Part shown: in pieces, positions 1-5,581 of the stretch
Layout of the letters: each line of letters opens with the position of its first letter
Position numbering within the stretch: position 1 is the first letter of the stretch
NCBI GenBank assembly: GCA_030620005.1
Contig: JAUXAJ010000279.1
Span: 1 to 6,698, forward strand
Origin: Promethearchaeota archaeon
Lineage (GTDB): Archaea; Asgardarchaeota; Lokiarchaeia; Sigynarchaeales; SOKP01
Length of the DNA stretch: 6,698 nt
Direction of reading: 5' to 3'
The notes under the pieces: generated by a model
What the model was told of the DNA's origin: nothing
The model's database searches: none
What the model saw: the letters and a program-made list of their open reading frames with translations, nothing else
Translations under genes and position numbers: made by a program

Positions 1-65
1 GTGGGAGTGCGTGACCTTCCGTCCTAGGTCAACAGGAGGACATTTGTCCAGAATTTTTGCGACGG
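1..65. other. G/C-rich, stem-forming segment at the left edge (possible structured RNA)
   Basis: By hand count 35 of these 65 bases are G or C, against a strongly A/T-rich remainder. Several stems can be drawn: CCGTC (19-23) with GACGG (61-65), GGACA (38-42) with TGTCC (45-49), and a competing GACCT (13-17) with AGGTC (26-30). In A/T-rich archaea such islands are often stable RNA genes. I compared it from memory with RNase P RNA, SRP RNA, tRNA and rRNA signatures and could not match any. The segment is cut by the window edge, and its strand is not determined. Confidence 0.3.
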
Positions 66-90
66 TATGAAAGTAGAAAACATCAATCAT
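1..90 (-). CDS. Possible 5' end of a divergent gene running off the left edge (unrecognised)
   Basis: On the minus strand an ATG at 90-88 opens a frame that stays free of stops for 30 codons to the window edge. The predicted protein starts MIDVFYFHTVAKILDKC and continues PPVDLGRKVTHSH. I do not recognise it. A TATA-like TTATAAAA lies on the same strand at 127-120, about 37 bases upstream of the ATG, which fits an archaeal promoter with a short leader; a weak GGA stands 6 bases before the ATG. Against a coding reading, half of the third codon positions are G or C, unlike the A/T-ending codons of the genes to the right. The same bases also form nested stems, so a structured RNA is a real alternative. 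Thirty open codons can occur by chance. Confidence 0.3.
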   Translation of the reverse strand, partial: MIDVFYFHTVAKILDKCPPVDLGRKVTHSH

Positions 91-351
91 TTAAGTTCCA
101 TAAAATTACCTATTCTCTTTTTTATAATAAATTATTTAGGATTCATTAAGGTACGCGGGAGAAAAAAAAAAATCATAATAACGGCGAGAATAAAAAGCGT
201 GTGAGTACAAAAAAACGACTTATTGAGGGTTAAATCCCCACTTTCACATTCTTGGATTCGGATACATGATACCCACCAATGAATTCAGAAAAAAGTTCCC
301 GAATTGAGTATAGATGAATAAAGATAAAAGTAAAGAAGAATGCACCACAAC

Positions 352-361
352 TTTTTATATT
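352..361 (+). promoter_or_regulatory. TATA-like promoter upstream of the tnpB remnant
   Basis: TTTTTATATT stands about 55-64 bases upstream of the ATG at 416. An archaeal start site would fall near 380, inside the hairpin at 368-392. The best nearby Shine-Dalgarno-like GGAGG (381-385) is 30 bases from the ATG, too far to serve it. The element may be a relic of the mobile element or drive a short RNA. Confidence 0.3.
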
Positions 362-367
362 TTTACG

Positions 368-392
368 CGGGTTGCACTCTGGAGGAAACCCG
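368..392 (+). other. Hairpin upstream of the tnpB remnant
   Basis: CGGGTT (368-373) pairs perfectly with AACCCG (387-392) around a 13-base loop that contains GGAGG. Short G/C stems of this kind occur at IS200/IS605-family ends and in the guide-RNA scaffolds near tnpB genes. That link is inference from position only, and no target-site or end motif could be identified. Confidence 0.35.
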
Positions 393-415
393 ACGGAAAA
401 CTAAAACACGCTTAA

Positions 416-601
416 ATGATAAAAACCAAAAAAATTAGGATATTTCCTAAGGAGAAACAACAGATATACATTAATAAGACAATCGAGTGTAGTCGTAGAA
501 TTCATAATATGATGTTAGCCAAGAGAAGCGAGGTCTATGAACAAAAATTAAAAAGGAAAACGATTGTTATAATCGGACGAAAGTTTTATGGTAAAAAGTA
601 A
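416..601 (+). pseudogene. tnpB: Truncated TnpB (IS200/IS605 OrfB) N-terminal remnant
   Basis: The 61-residue product begins MIKTKKIRIFPKEKQQIYIN and goes on through TIECSRRIHNMMLAKRSEVYE. This follows the pattern of the helix-turn-helix domain that opens TnpB/OrfB proteins: K-x-R-x-(F/Y)-P-x-x-x-Q near the start, a central C-R-x-x-(Y/H)-N and then R-x-x-x-Y-E. Similarity seems to end near residue 43, and the frame stops at 601. Intact TnpB proteins are usually about 350-450 residues, with a RuvC-like nuclease core and a zinc finger, and none of that is present. The remnant ends about 30 bases from the 3' end of coaBC, so the rest was lost by deletion or rearrangement. It has no plausible ribosome binding site and cannot act as an RNA-guided nuclease. 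Confidence 0.7.
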
Positions 602-627
602 ATGATATTGTAAGAAGAAAATGATAC
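602..627 (-). terminator. T-rich 3' flank of coaBC, possible terminator
   Basis: Reading the minus strand past the coaBC stop, the first bases include ATTTTCTTCTTAC. Archaeal transcription commonly ends in T-rich tracts without a strong hairpin, and this is the only space left before the tnpB remnant. The evidence is weak, because the tract is broken by other bases. Confidence 0.25.
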
Positions 628-1902
628 CTATAAATCTTTAATACGATAATTTTCAAGAGCTAAATCGATAATTCTACTAGCTACAAACCTTTTTGAACGT
701 TTAGGTACATGAGTAACATGTTTATCTTTATCTATAATCCACACTTCATTATTTTTGCTCTCAAAACCTAGTTCACCTCCTACATCATTAGCAACAATCA
801 TATTGGATTTAGACCTTTGAAGTCGGTCATAGGCACGATCAATTAATTCACTCCTGGATATATTAGTTTCGGCTTTAAATGCAACAATAAACACTTTTTG
901 ATTTTTCTTTCTTGCTTCATCAATTATTTTGGGGGTTAATCTCATTTTAACCTGTAATTCTTTTACATTATCGGAAGAGATTTTCCCTTCAATACATTCC
1001 GTTGGTGAATAATCGCTAATAGCTGCTGCACATATAAAAAAATCGTAATCCTTACTTTCTAGTTCGTATTTTACATTTTTTATAAAGTCATCTGTAGAAA
1101 CCACATTAATTGTATTAATATAATTTGGAATTTTAACCAAGCATTTTCCAGCTATCAATAATACTTCAGCTCCTCTTGCTGCTGCTTCTTTTGCAATTTC
1201 TATTCCCATTCGTCCTGAAGAGTTGTTTGACACAAAACGTATCTCATCTATATATTCCCGAGTCGGCCCAGCCGTGCAAAGCATTCTCATTCCCTTAAGA
1301 TCTTTTTTAGAAACTAATAAATCTATTACTCTATCAATGATATCATCCACTCGTGCAATTTTTGCCTTCCCTTCAGAGATCCTCGGTCCAAGTATTTCAA
1401 CCGAGTGTTTTCTTAAAGTATTTATGTTTTGTTCTAAAATGGGATGTCGATACATTGACTCATGCATGGCAGGTACTACTAATATTGGTAAGGCTGAACC
1501 AAACGCAGTAGTCACCACGGTAGTCACTGGAGTGTCATCGATTCCACACGCGATCTTTCCTATGGTGTTGGCTGTAGCGGGACACACTAAAATTAAATCT
1601 GCTAGTCCCACCTCTTTAATCCTCTCTCCTGCTAAATAAATATGCTCTACAGCGCCAGTTATATTGGTGATAACGGGGTTTCCGGTAGCCCAATGCATTA
1701 AAGCCGTGTTAATCAATTCAGTCGCGGCTCTTGTCATTACAGCAACTACTTCTGCTCCTAAGCGCATCAGTTCTCGAGCGATAATCGGCGCAGAAATCAC
1801 GGCTACAGAGCCTGTTAAACACATGCAGATTGTTTTACCTCTCAAAATCGTTCCTTTACTTTCCACAATATCCTTACTTGGATGTTTGTACGACATTTTC
1901 AT
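628..1902 (-). CDS. coaBC: Bifunctional phosphopantothenoylcysteine decarboxylase / phosphopantothenate-cysteine ligase (CoaBC)
   Basis: CoaBC makes 4'-phosphopantetheine for coenzyme A. The CoaB half joins cysteine to 4'-phosphopantothenate, using a nucleoside triphosphate, and the FMN-bound CoaC half decarboxylates the product. Residues 1-195 are CoaC: LTGSVAV (29-35), the catalytic His in VEHIYL (H87), CPATANTIGK (107-116) and PAMHESMY (144-151), the archaeal form of the PxMNxxMW motif. Residues 204-424 are CoaB: TAGPTREYID (210-219), SNNSSGRMG (225-233), CAAAISDY (291-298), the KIS lysine at 307 and VAFKAET (340-346). The 424-residue length is normal and all key motifs are present. HPSK near the N-terminus is, from memory, typical of archaeal CoaBC. 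It supports starting at the first ATG (1902) or at the third codon (1896); neither has a Shine-Dalgarno site. The substrate flap reads SEGKAKIA without the E. coli cysteine, which I recall as normal for archaea. The gene is divergent from lysX. Confidence 0.95.
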   Translation of the reverse strand: MKMSYKHPSKDIVESKGTILRGKTICMCLTGSVAVISAPIIARELMRLGAEVVAVMTRAATELINTALMHWATGNPVITNITGAVEHIYLAGERIKEVGLADLILVCPATANTIGKIACGIDDTPVTTVVTTAFGSALPILVVPAMHESMYRHPILEQNINTLRKHSVEILGPRISEGKAKIARVDDIIDRVIDLLVSKKDLKGMRMLCTAGPTREYIDEIRFVSNNSSGRMGIEIAKEAAARGAEVLLIAGKCLVKIPNYINTINVVSTDDFIKNVKYELESKDYDFFICAAAISDYSPTECIEGKISSDNVKELQVKMRLTPKIIDEARKKNQKVFIVAFKAETNISRSELIDRAYDRLQRSKSNMIVANDVGGELGFESKNNEVWIIDKDKHVTHVPKRSKRFVASRIIDLALENYRIKDL

Positions 1903-1951
1903 GCAGTTAATTTAATTCAAATGTGTAATCTTAAGCTAAAGTTAATATCGG

Positions 1952-1962
1952 TAATAAATAAA
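1952..1962 (-). promoter_or_regulatory. Candidate TATA box for coaBC
   Basis: On the minus strand this reads TTTATTTATTA, centred about 55 bases before the coaBC ATG. A start site some 25 bases further on would give a leader of roughly 27 bases, without a clear Shine-Dalgarno. Other A/T-rich options lie nearer the gene, so the assignment is tentative. Confidence 0.3.
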
Positions 1963-2022
1963 TTTTTGTAAAGAACTAAAAATGTTATTGAAATGTTGTC
2001 TTTTTTATCGTGAATATTTTGA

Positions 2023-2034
2023 TTTTCATGAAAA
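2023..2034. promoter_or_regulatory. 12-base perfect palindrome next to the lysX TATA box (candidate operator)
   Basis: TTTTCATGAAAA is its own reverse complement and directly abuts the A/T-rich TATA candidate at 2035-2044, so a bound protein would cover the BRE/TATA region. Archaeal lysine genes of this pathway are controlled in Sulfolobus by the Lrp-family regulator LysM, whose family binds short dyads of this kind. Assigning this site to such a regulator is inference. Confidence 0.4.
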
Positions 2035-2044
2035 CTTTTAATAA
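2035..2044 (+). promoter_or_regulatory. Candidate TATA box of the lysXZK cluster
   Basis: CTTTTAATAA, followed by more A/T (ATTTATTA), is centred about 52 bases before the lysX ATG at 2092. This would place the start site near 2066 and give a leader of about 25 bases, enough room for the GAGGT ribosome binding site at 2079-2083. Confidence 0.4.
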
Positions 2045-2078
2045 TTTATTATTCTTAAAATCATTATCTGTTGTGCGA

Positions 2079-2083
2079 GAGGT
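2079..2083 (+). promoter_or_regulatory. Ribosome binding site deciding the lysX start
   Basis: GAGGT, complementary to the archaeal 16S rRNA 3' end, lies 8 bases before the ATG at 2092. It lies inside the extended frame that opens at TTG 2071, so it favours the internal ATG as the true start. Confidence 0.5.
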
Positions 2084-2091
2084 TGTTTAAG

Positions 2092-2970
2092 ATGTTAATT
2101 GGAATCGTCATGAATAGGATTACTTGGGAGATCAAACAAATTATTAGTGAAATTGAAAAGAGAAAAATAAAGTACAAGCTAATTAATAATCAAAAGATAT
2201 ATTATAAAATTTCCAAGGAAAAGGATATGAGTTTTAACGAAGATTTTGCAGTCATTTTAGAAAGATCGTTGAGTTATTTTCGAGGGCTGTATTCAACGGC
2301 AATATTAGAAACCAAAGGATTTAAAGTAGTTAATAATTTTAATTGCTTAAATCTTAGTGGAAATAAGTTACTCACGAGTTTAAAATTAATTGAACATGAC
2401 ATTCCTACACCTGACACAATGATAGCATTTAAAGAAGAATCCTCAATAACGGCAATTGAAGAAGGAATAAATTATCCTGCAATTTTAAAACCGTTGATTG
2501 GATCTTGGGGGAGATTAATAGCCAAATTAGATAATTATAATAGCGCCATTTCAAACTTAGAATGTCGAGAGGTAATGGGTAACATTTTACATAAAATATA
2601 TTACCTTCAAAAATATATATCTCAAGAAAATAATTCACCAAACGCTCCAACAGACCTTAGGGTTTTAGTAATAGGTGAAAAATGTGTTGCCGCAGAGGGT
2701 CGTTATCATCCAGAAAAAGATTTTAGATCTAATCTCGCTATAGGTGGTACTGCCAAACCAATAGAAATATCAGAGGAATTAGATCGGTTGAGTATCAAGG
2801 CTTCAAAAGCAGTGGATGGTGAAATTGTTGGAGTAGATTTAATGCAAAACGAAGGGAAATTAAACGTCATTGAAGTAAACGGGACACCACAATTTAGAGG
2901 GGTTGCGACTGCGACAAAAATTAATGTCGCAGAAGAAATTATCGATTATATTGTAAACAAATATAAATAG
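2092..2970 (+). CDS. lysX: LysW carrier ligase LysX (alpha-aminoadipate--LysW ligase; possible ArgX activity)
   Basis: This RimK-like ATP-grasp enzyme uses ATP to couple the amino group of alpha-aminoadipate (or glutamate in ArgX forms) to the C-terminal glutamate of LysW, starting lysine (or arginine) synthesis in the cytoplasm. The 292-residue product matches LysX over its full length: MLIGIVMNRITWE at the start, LERSLSYFRGL (57-66), NKLLTS (91-96), KPLIGSWGR (133-141), LQKYI and DLRV (188-191), GGTAKP (219-224), VGVDLM (246-251) and EVNGTPQF (261-268) with Mg/ATP ligands. The ATG at 2092 is preferred over TTG 2071 because family members begin at this point and GAGGT sits 8 bases upstream. 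The substrate-recognition segment reads DFRSNLAIGG, different from the NTARGG I recall for Thermus LysX, so aminoadipate versus glutamate preference is open. It leads a cluster with lysZ and lysK. Confidence 0.92.
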   Translation: MLIGIVMNRITWEIKQIISEIEKRKIKYKLINNQKIYYKISKEKDMSFNEDFAVILERSLSYFRGLYSTAILETKGFKVVNNFNCLNLSGNKLLTSLKLIEHDIPTPDTMIAFKEESSITAIEEGINYPAILKPLIGSWGRLIAKLDNYNSAISNLECREVMGNILHKIYYLQKYISQENNSPNAPTDLRVLVIGEKCVAAEGRYHPEKDFRSNLAIGGTAKPIEISEELDRLSIKASKAVDGEIVGVDLMQNEGKLNVIEVNGTPQFRGVATATKINVAEEIIDYIVNKYK

Positions 2971-2982
2971 ATGTGAAAAAAT
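2962..2982 (+). promoter_or_regulatory. Internal promoter/leader motif before lysZ
   Basis: TATAAATA (2962-2969) overlaps the lysX stop codon and is centred about 29 bases before the lysZ ATG, which suits a nearly leaderless transcript. It runs into ATGTGAAAAAAT. The block 2965-2982 matches 4991-5008, before the next downstream gene, at 17 of 18 positions. lysZ lacks a clear Shine-Dalgarno at normal spacing. lysZ may therefore be transcribed both from lysX and from this site. Confidence 0.5.
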
Positions 2983-2994
2983 TACTTAATCGCC

Positions 2995-3822
2995 ATGATT
3001 GTTGTTTTAAAGATTGGAGGATCATTAATCGCTAAAAATGTTAATAACGTGATAAACGACTGTGCTAATATATATTTAAATTATAGCGATAAATATTCTT
3101 TAATAATAGTTCACGGTGGAGGACCGCAAATTAATGAAACGCTTAAAAAAATGAATAAGGAACCAAAATATTTTCAGACGCCAACAGGATTTACAACGAG
3201 ATACACTGATCAAGAAGCAATTGAGGCCGCAATAATGGCGTTAGGAGGATTAAATAACAAGCGCTTGGTTGAGGGTTTACAAAAAAAAGGTGTTAATGCA
3301 TTTGGTTTCTCTGGGATTGATGGTAGCGTAATTGAAGCTGTTAGAAAAGAGAAAATCTTAGTGCTAATAAATGGAAAAAAGATAATGAAAAGAGGAGAAT
3401 ATTCTGGAAAAATATCTAACGTTTCTACACCCATCATAGAATTTTTAATTAAAAATGATTATCTACCGGTAATCGGTAGTTTAGCAAAAAGTAATGAAGG
3501 AGATATTGTAAATGTGGATGGAGATAGGGCGGCTAGTAATATAGCGAGTGCTTTAAACGCCGATTTACTAATAAGTTTAACGGATGTTGATGGAATTTAT
3601 AAATTTTTTCCCGATAAAAATTCACTAATTAAATCTATTAAATTTCACGAGCTTGAAAACCTGATAAATGTTTTAAAGGGAGGAATGAAGAAAAAAGCAT
3701 ACGCCGCTTTAGAAGCTTTAAAACTAGGAGTGAAGAAAATTGTGATTTGCTCTGGTTTAACCGATAATCCATTAATAGACGCTTTAGAAAGAGATGCGGG
3801 CACGGTTATATATGATGAATGA
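2995..3822 (+). CDS. lysZ: [LysW]-aminoadipate kinase LysZ (possibly also [LysW]-glutamate kinase)
   Basis: LysZ is an amino-acid-kinase-fold enzyme of the ArgB family. It phosphorylates the side-chain carboxylate of the aminoadipate (or glutamate) held on LysW, preparing it for reduction by LysY. The 275-residue product is full length. KIGGS (6-10) and VHGGGPQI (39-46) bind phosphate. TGFTTRYTD (64-72) carries the RYTD that marks LysZ-type kinases rather than the RVTD of bacterial ArgB. VNVDGDRAA (172-180), SLTDVDGIY (194-202) and GGMKKK (229-234) form the nucleotide side. No domain is missing. It starts 24 bases after lysX, and its last 8-11 bases overlap lysK, so it is probably co-transcribed with both. 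TATAAATA at 2962 may add a separate start. Acetylglutamate kinase is the main alternative, but RYTD and the lysX/lysK neighbours make it unlikely. Confidence 0.93.
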   Translation: MIVVLKIGGSLIAKNVNNVINDCANIYLNYSDKYSLIIVHGGGPQINETLKKMNKEPKYFQTPTGFTTRYTDQEAIEAAIMALGGLNNKRLVEGLQKKGVNAFGFSGIDGSVIEAVRKEKILVLINGKKIMKRGEYSGKISNVSTPIIEFLIKNDYLPVIGSLAKSNEGDIVNVDGDRAASNIASALNADLLISLTDVDGIYKFFPDKNSLIKSIKFHELENLINVLKGGMKKKAYAALEALKLGVKKIVICSGLTDNPLIDALERDAGTVIYDE

Positions 3823-4966
3823 AGAAGCTAAAGATTTTTTAAGGAAATGCATTGGTTTTTATAGCCCTTCAGGTCAAGAACAAGAAATTGCTACATTCTT
3901 ATCGGATTTTCTTGAAAAAAAGGGTTTTAAAGTATATTTTGACGAAGTTGGAAATTTAATCGCAGAAAAAGGTTCTGGAAAACCAGTATTGCTTTTAGTT
4001 TCTCACATGGATACAATTCCTGGTGAATTACCTATAGTTGAGAAGGATGGAAAAATTTTTGGGAGAGGCGCGGTTGATTGCAAGGCTTCATTAGCAGCAA
4101 TGGTATATTCAATTAGTCAATTTGATATTGAACGAGAAAAAGCGGGAAAGATCGTTTTTGGAGGCATCGTGAGAGAAGAGTCCGCAAGAGATGGGATAGA
4201 TCAATTCATAAAATCGGATATTCAGCCAGATCATGTAATATTTGGAGAACCAACTAAGATTAATCAAATCTGCATCGGATATAAGGGTAGATTATGTATA
4301 GGCTATAGAGTTTTGTCGCAAACGGGTCATGTTGCGAGTGCTTGGCAGTATGTGAACGCAATAGATGTCTGTCTGGAAATCTGGAAAATGATCAAAGGAG
4401 TTTGCTGGCAACTGACAGAGCTGTATTGTCCTAAAAATCAAATTACTAAATATTATAATCAAGTAATCCCAACACTAACAATAATCTCTGGAGGTGTGCT
4501 TACAAATTGCGTTCCTTCTGAATGTGAAATTCACATAGATATTCGGTTTCCTAAAAATGTGAAATCCGAGATTTTACTGAGTGAAATAAGAAAATATGTT
4601 CTAAATTTTAAGGAAGTTTACCAAAAACAATGTAGAATAGAATATCAAATACAAGAAAATATTTCAAGTTTAATAGATGGATTTGAGGCAAAAGGTGACG
4701 AGATAATAATAGGAGCACTACGATGGGCGATTTTTAAAACTCTTAAAAATAAGTCAAAACTAATAAAAAAAACCGGCACAACCTTTATTAATGTGATTGG
4801 AATCCATTACGGAATACCATCCATTACATATGGTCCAGGTGATCCTAAATTAGAACATACTGACAAAGAATTCATAGAAATAGGCGAATATTTGAGAACT
4901 ATCGAAATATATAGCAAATTTTTTCCAAAATTTTTTGAAATTCATCGTAAAAAACATAAAAATTAG
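3815..4966 (+). CDS. lysK: [LysW]-lysine (or -ornithine) hydrolase LysK, M20 family
   Basis: LysK cuts the finished amino acid from LysW, releasing lysine (or ornithine) and regenerating the carrier. The 383-residue product is a full-length M20 metallopeptidase. SHMDTIPG gives H64 and catalytic D66, GRGAVDCK gives D88, REES gives catalytic E121 and metal ligand E122, GEPT gives E145, and LEHTD gives H348. GYKGR (156-160), SQTGHVA (168-174) and YGPGDPKLEHTD (339-350) are typical of LysK. The segment around 320-326 reads TGTTFIN, where I recall TGTSDMN in Thermus LysK, a local change near the active site. The start is ATG 3815 or the adjacent ATG 3812; both overlap the end of lysZ, a sign of coupled translation. 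Earlier in-frame ATG 3794 would add unrelated residues. ArgE/DapE-type deacylase is the alternative, made unlikely by the neighbours. Confidence 0.9.
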   Translation: MNEEAKDFLRKCIGFYSPSGQEQEIATFLSDFLEKKGFKVYFDEVGNLIAEKGSGKPVLLLVSHMDTIPGELPIVEKDGKIFGRGAVDCKASLAAMVYSISQFDIEREKAGKIVFGGIVREESARDGIDQFIKSDIQPDHVIFGEPTKINQICIGYKGRLCIGYRVLSQTGHVASAWQYVNAIDVCLEIWKMIKGVCWQLTELYCPKNQITKYYNQVIPTLTIISGGVLTNCVPSECEIHIDIRFPKNVKSEILLSEIRKYVLNFKEVYQKQCRIEYQIQENISSLIDGFEAKGDEIIIGALRWAIFKTLKNKSKLIKKTGTTFINVIGIHYGIPSITYGPGDPKLEHTDKEFIEIGEYLRTIEIYSKFFPKFFEIHRKKHKN

Positions 4967-4986
4967 ATCAATATTTTAATTTTTTT
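4967..4986 (+). terminator. T-rich tract after lysK, possible terminator
   Basis: The bases after the lysK stop include ATTTTAATTTTTTT, ending in seven T residues (4980-4986), with no hairpin. Archaeal RNA polymerase stops at such T tracts. It directly precedes the TATA box of the next gene, which fits the end of one unit and the start of another. Confidence 0.35.
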
Positions 4987-4987
4987 A

Positions 4988-5008
4988 TTTAAATAAATGT
5001 GAAAAAAT
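4988..5008 (+). promoter_or_regulatory. Promoter/leader motif before the zinc-ribbon gene
   Basis: TTTAAATA (4988-4995) is centred about 25 bases before the ATG at 5017, the spacing expected of a leaderless archaeal transcript, and there is no Shine-Dalgarno at normal distance. It continues into ATGTGAAAAAAT. The 18 bases 4991-5008 differ at one position from 2965-2982 upstream of lysZ, so the two genes appear to share a promoter type. Confidence 0.55.
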
Positions 5009-5016
5009 AATACTTC

Positions 5017-5403
5017 ATGACTTTCAATCAAGAAAATAAATATGAAAAATCTCTTAGGAAAAAAAATTGTGCTATTTGTAGAAAAAGTTTGGAAGAAAAT
5101 AGTGTTCTTCAAGTTCAAAACATGGCCACTGCTTTAATTTGCGAGAGATGCAAGATCCGTTTCACTAAAGAAGATGTCGAACATATTATTTACATATTTG
5201 AGGAATACGGGGGATTTTTTGGTCAATTTAAAAAAGAAAAATTATCTTTAGAGGATTTAATAAGGGAATCATTAAAAAGCATATCAATTAAAAGGGACGG
5301 AATAAATATATTCGAGAAGAACTTAACATTGCGCTATAATGCATTGCTATATGGGTTTACTCCCCAGGAATTGATTGAACAACTAAGAGATTTAGGCTGC
5401 TAA
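5017..5403 (+). CDS. Small zinc-ribbon-like protein of unknown function
   Basis: This 128-residue protein is not one I recognise. Near the N-terminus it carries CAIC (C18, C21) and CERC (C42, C45), a C-x2-C...C-x2-C pattern spaced like a zinc ribbon or treble clef. A charged helical stretch, FTKEDVEHIIYIFEEYGG (49-66), follows, then FGQFKKEKLSLEDLI and a C-terminal part with ALLYGFTPQELIEQLRDLG. There is no signal peptide or membrane segment, so it is probably cytoplasmic. It is not LysW: LysW is about 54 residues and ends in an EDWGE-type tail, which this protein lacks. It probably has its own leaderless promoter, so its position after lysK need not mean a role in lysine synthesis. Regulation, RNA binding or a protein-interaction role are all possible. 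Confidence 0.75.
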   Translation: MTFNQENKYEKSLRKKNCAICRKSLEENSVLQVQNMATALICERCKIRFTKEDVEHIIYIFEEYGGFFGQFKKEKLSLEDLIRESLKSISIKRDGINIFEKNLTLRYNALLYGFTPQELIEQLRDLGC

Positions 5404-5417
5404 TAGGAGTTTTTCGG

Positions 5418-5439
5418 TCTTACGATTAAAGCGGTAAGA
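5418..5439 (+). terminator. Hairpin after the zinc-ribbon gene, probable terminator
   Basis: TCTTAC (5418-5423) pairs with GTAAGA (5434-5439) across a 10-base loop, 15 bases after the stop codon, and is followed at once by AATTTTT. A second, stronger stop signal of nine T residues lies at 5465-5473. Together they probably end transcription of the 5017 gene. Confidence 0.5.
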
Positions 5440-5464
5440 AATTTTTAACTATCTTTTAAAAACA

Positions 5465-5473
5465 TTTTTTTTT
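5465..5473 (+). terminator. Nine-T tract, back-up terminator
   Basis: An uninterrupted run of nine T residues lies 26 bases past the hairpin at 5418-5439. Poly-T alone is enough to stop archaeal RNA polymerase, so this would insulate the downstream gene at 5644. Confidence 0.45.
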
Positions 5474-5581
5474 ATAAAATTTCTAATTTTCTTATTTTTT
5501 AGGTTATTAATATAATTTCAGAGATTTCATTAGTCATCACATCTATTTTAATAAGTATTAATTTCCTGTAAAAATAACCAG

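Larger units (their letters stand above)
91..415. other. Intergenic stretch without a supportable gene
   Basis: About 325 A/T-rich bases between the left-edge segment and the TnpB remnant. It holds an 11-base A run after GGGAG (near 160-172), a TATA-like sequence at 352-361 and a hairpin at 368-392. The heptamer ACGCGGG occurs twice (near 153 and 365). Open frames here are short and lack good starts. It may include decayed mobile-element sequence, since it leads into a truncated tnpB, but I see no recognisable transposon end or TnpA gene. Confidence 0.5.

Noticed and set aside
225..240. GGGTTAAATCCC, resembling a tRNA T-arm
   Set aside because: The stem and loop lengths are wrong, and no acceptor, D or anticodon arms can be drawn around it.
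230..400. Minus-strand frame of about 57 codons ending at TAA 232-230
   Set aside because: It has no ATG in frame, crosses the hairpin at 368-392 and shows no recognisable family. It is probably chance.
340..453. Short plus-strand frame from ATG 340 overlapping the tnpB remnant
   Set aside because: Its start lies upstream of the TATA-like element, it runs through the hairpin, and its Lys/Thr-rich translation shows no known pattern.
1223..1915. Two plus-strand open frames (1223-1639 and 1664-1915) inside coaBC
   Set aside because: They lie antisense to a complete, well-conserved coaBC gene, and their translations show no family pattern. They are shadows of its codon structure.
2429..2650. 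Minus-strand 73-codon frame inside lysX
   Set aside because: Antisense to conserved ATP-grasp coding sequence, with a low-complexity hydrophobic translation and no promoter.
3210..3437. Minus-strand 75-codon frame inside lysZ
   Set aside because: Antisense to conserved kinase motifs; the translation is not protein-like.
5017..5403. Possibility that the CxxC protein is the LysW carrier
   Set aside because: It is more than twice the usual length and lacks the acidic EDWGE-type C-terminus to which the substrate is attached.
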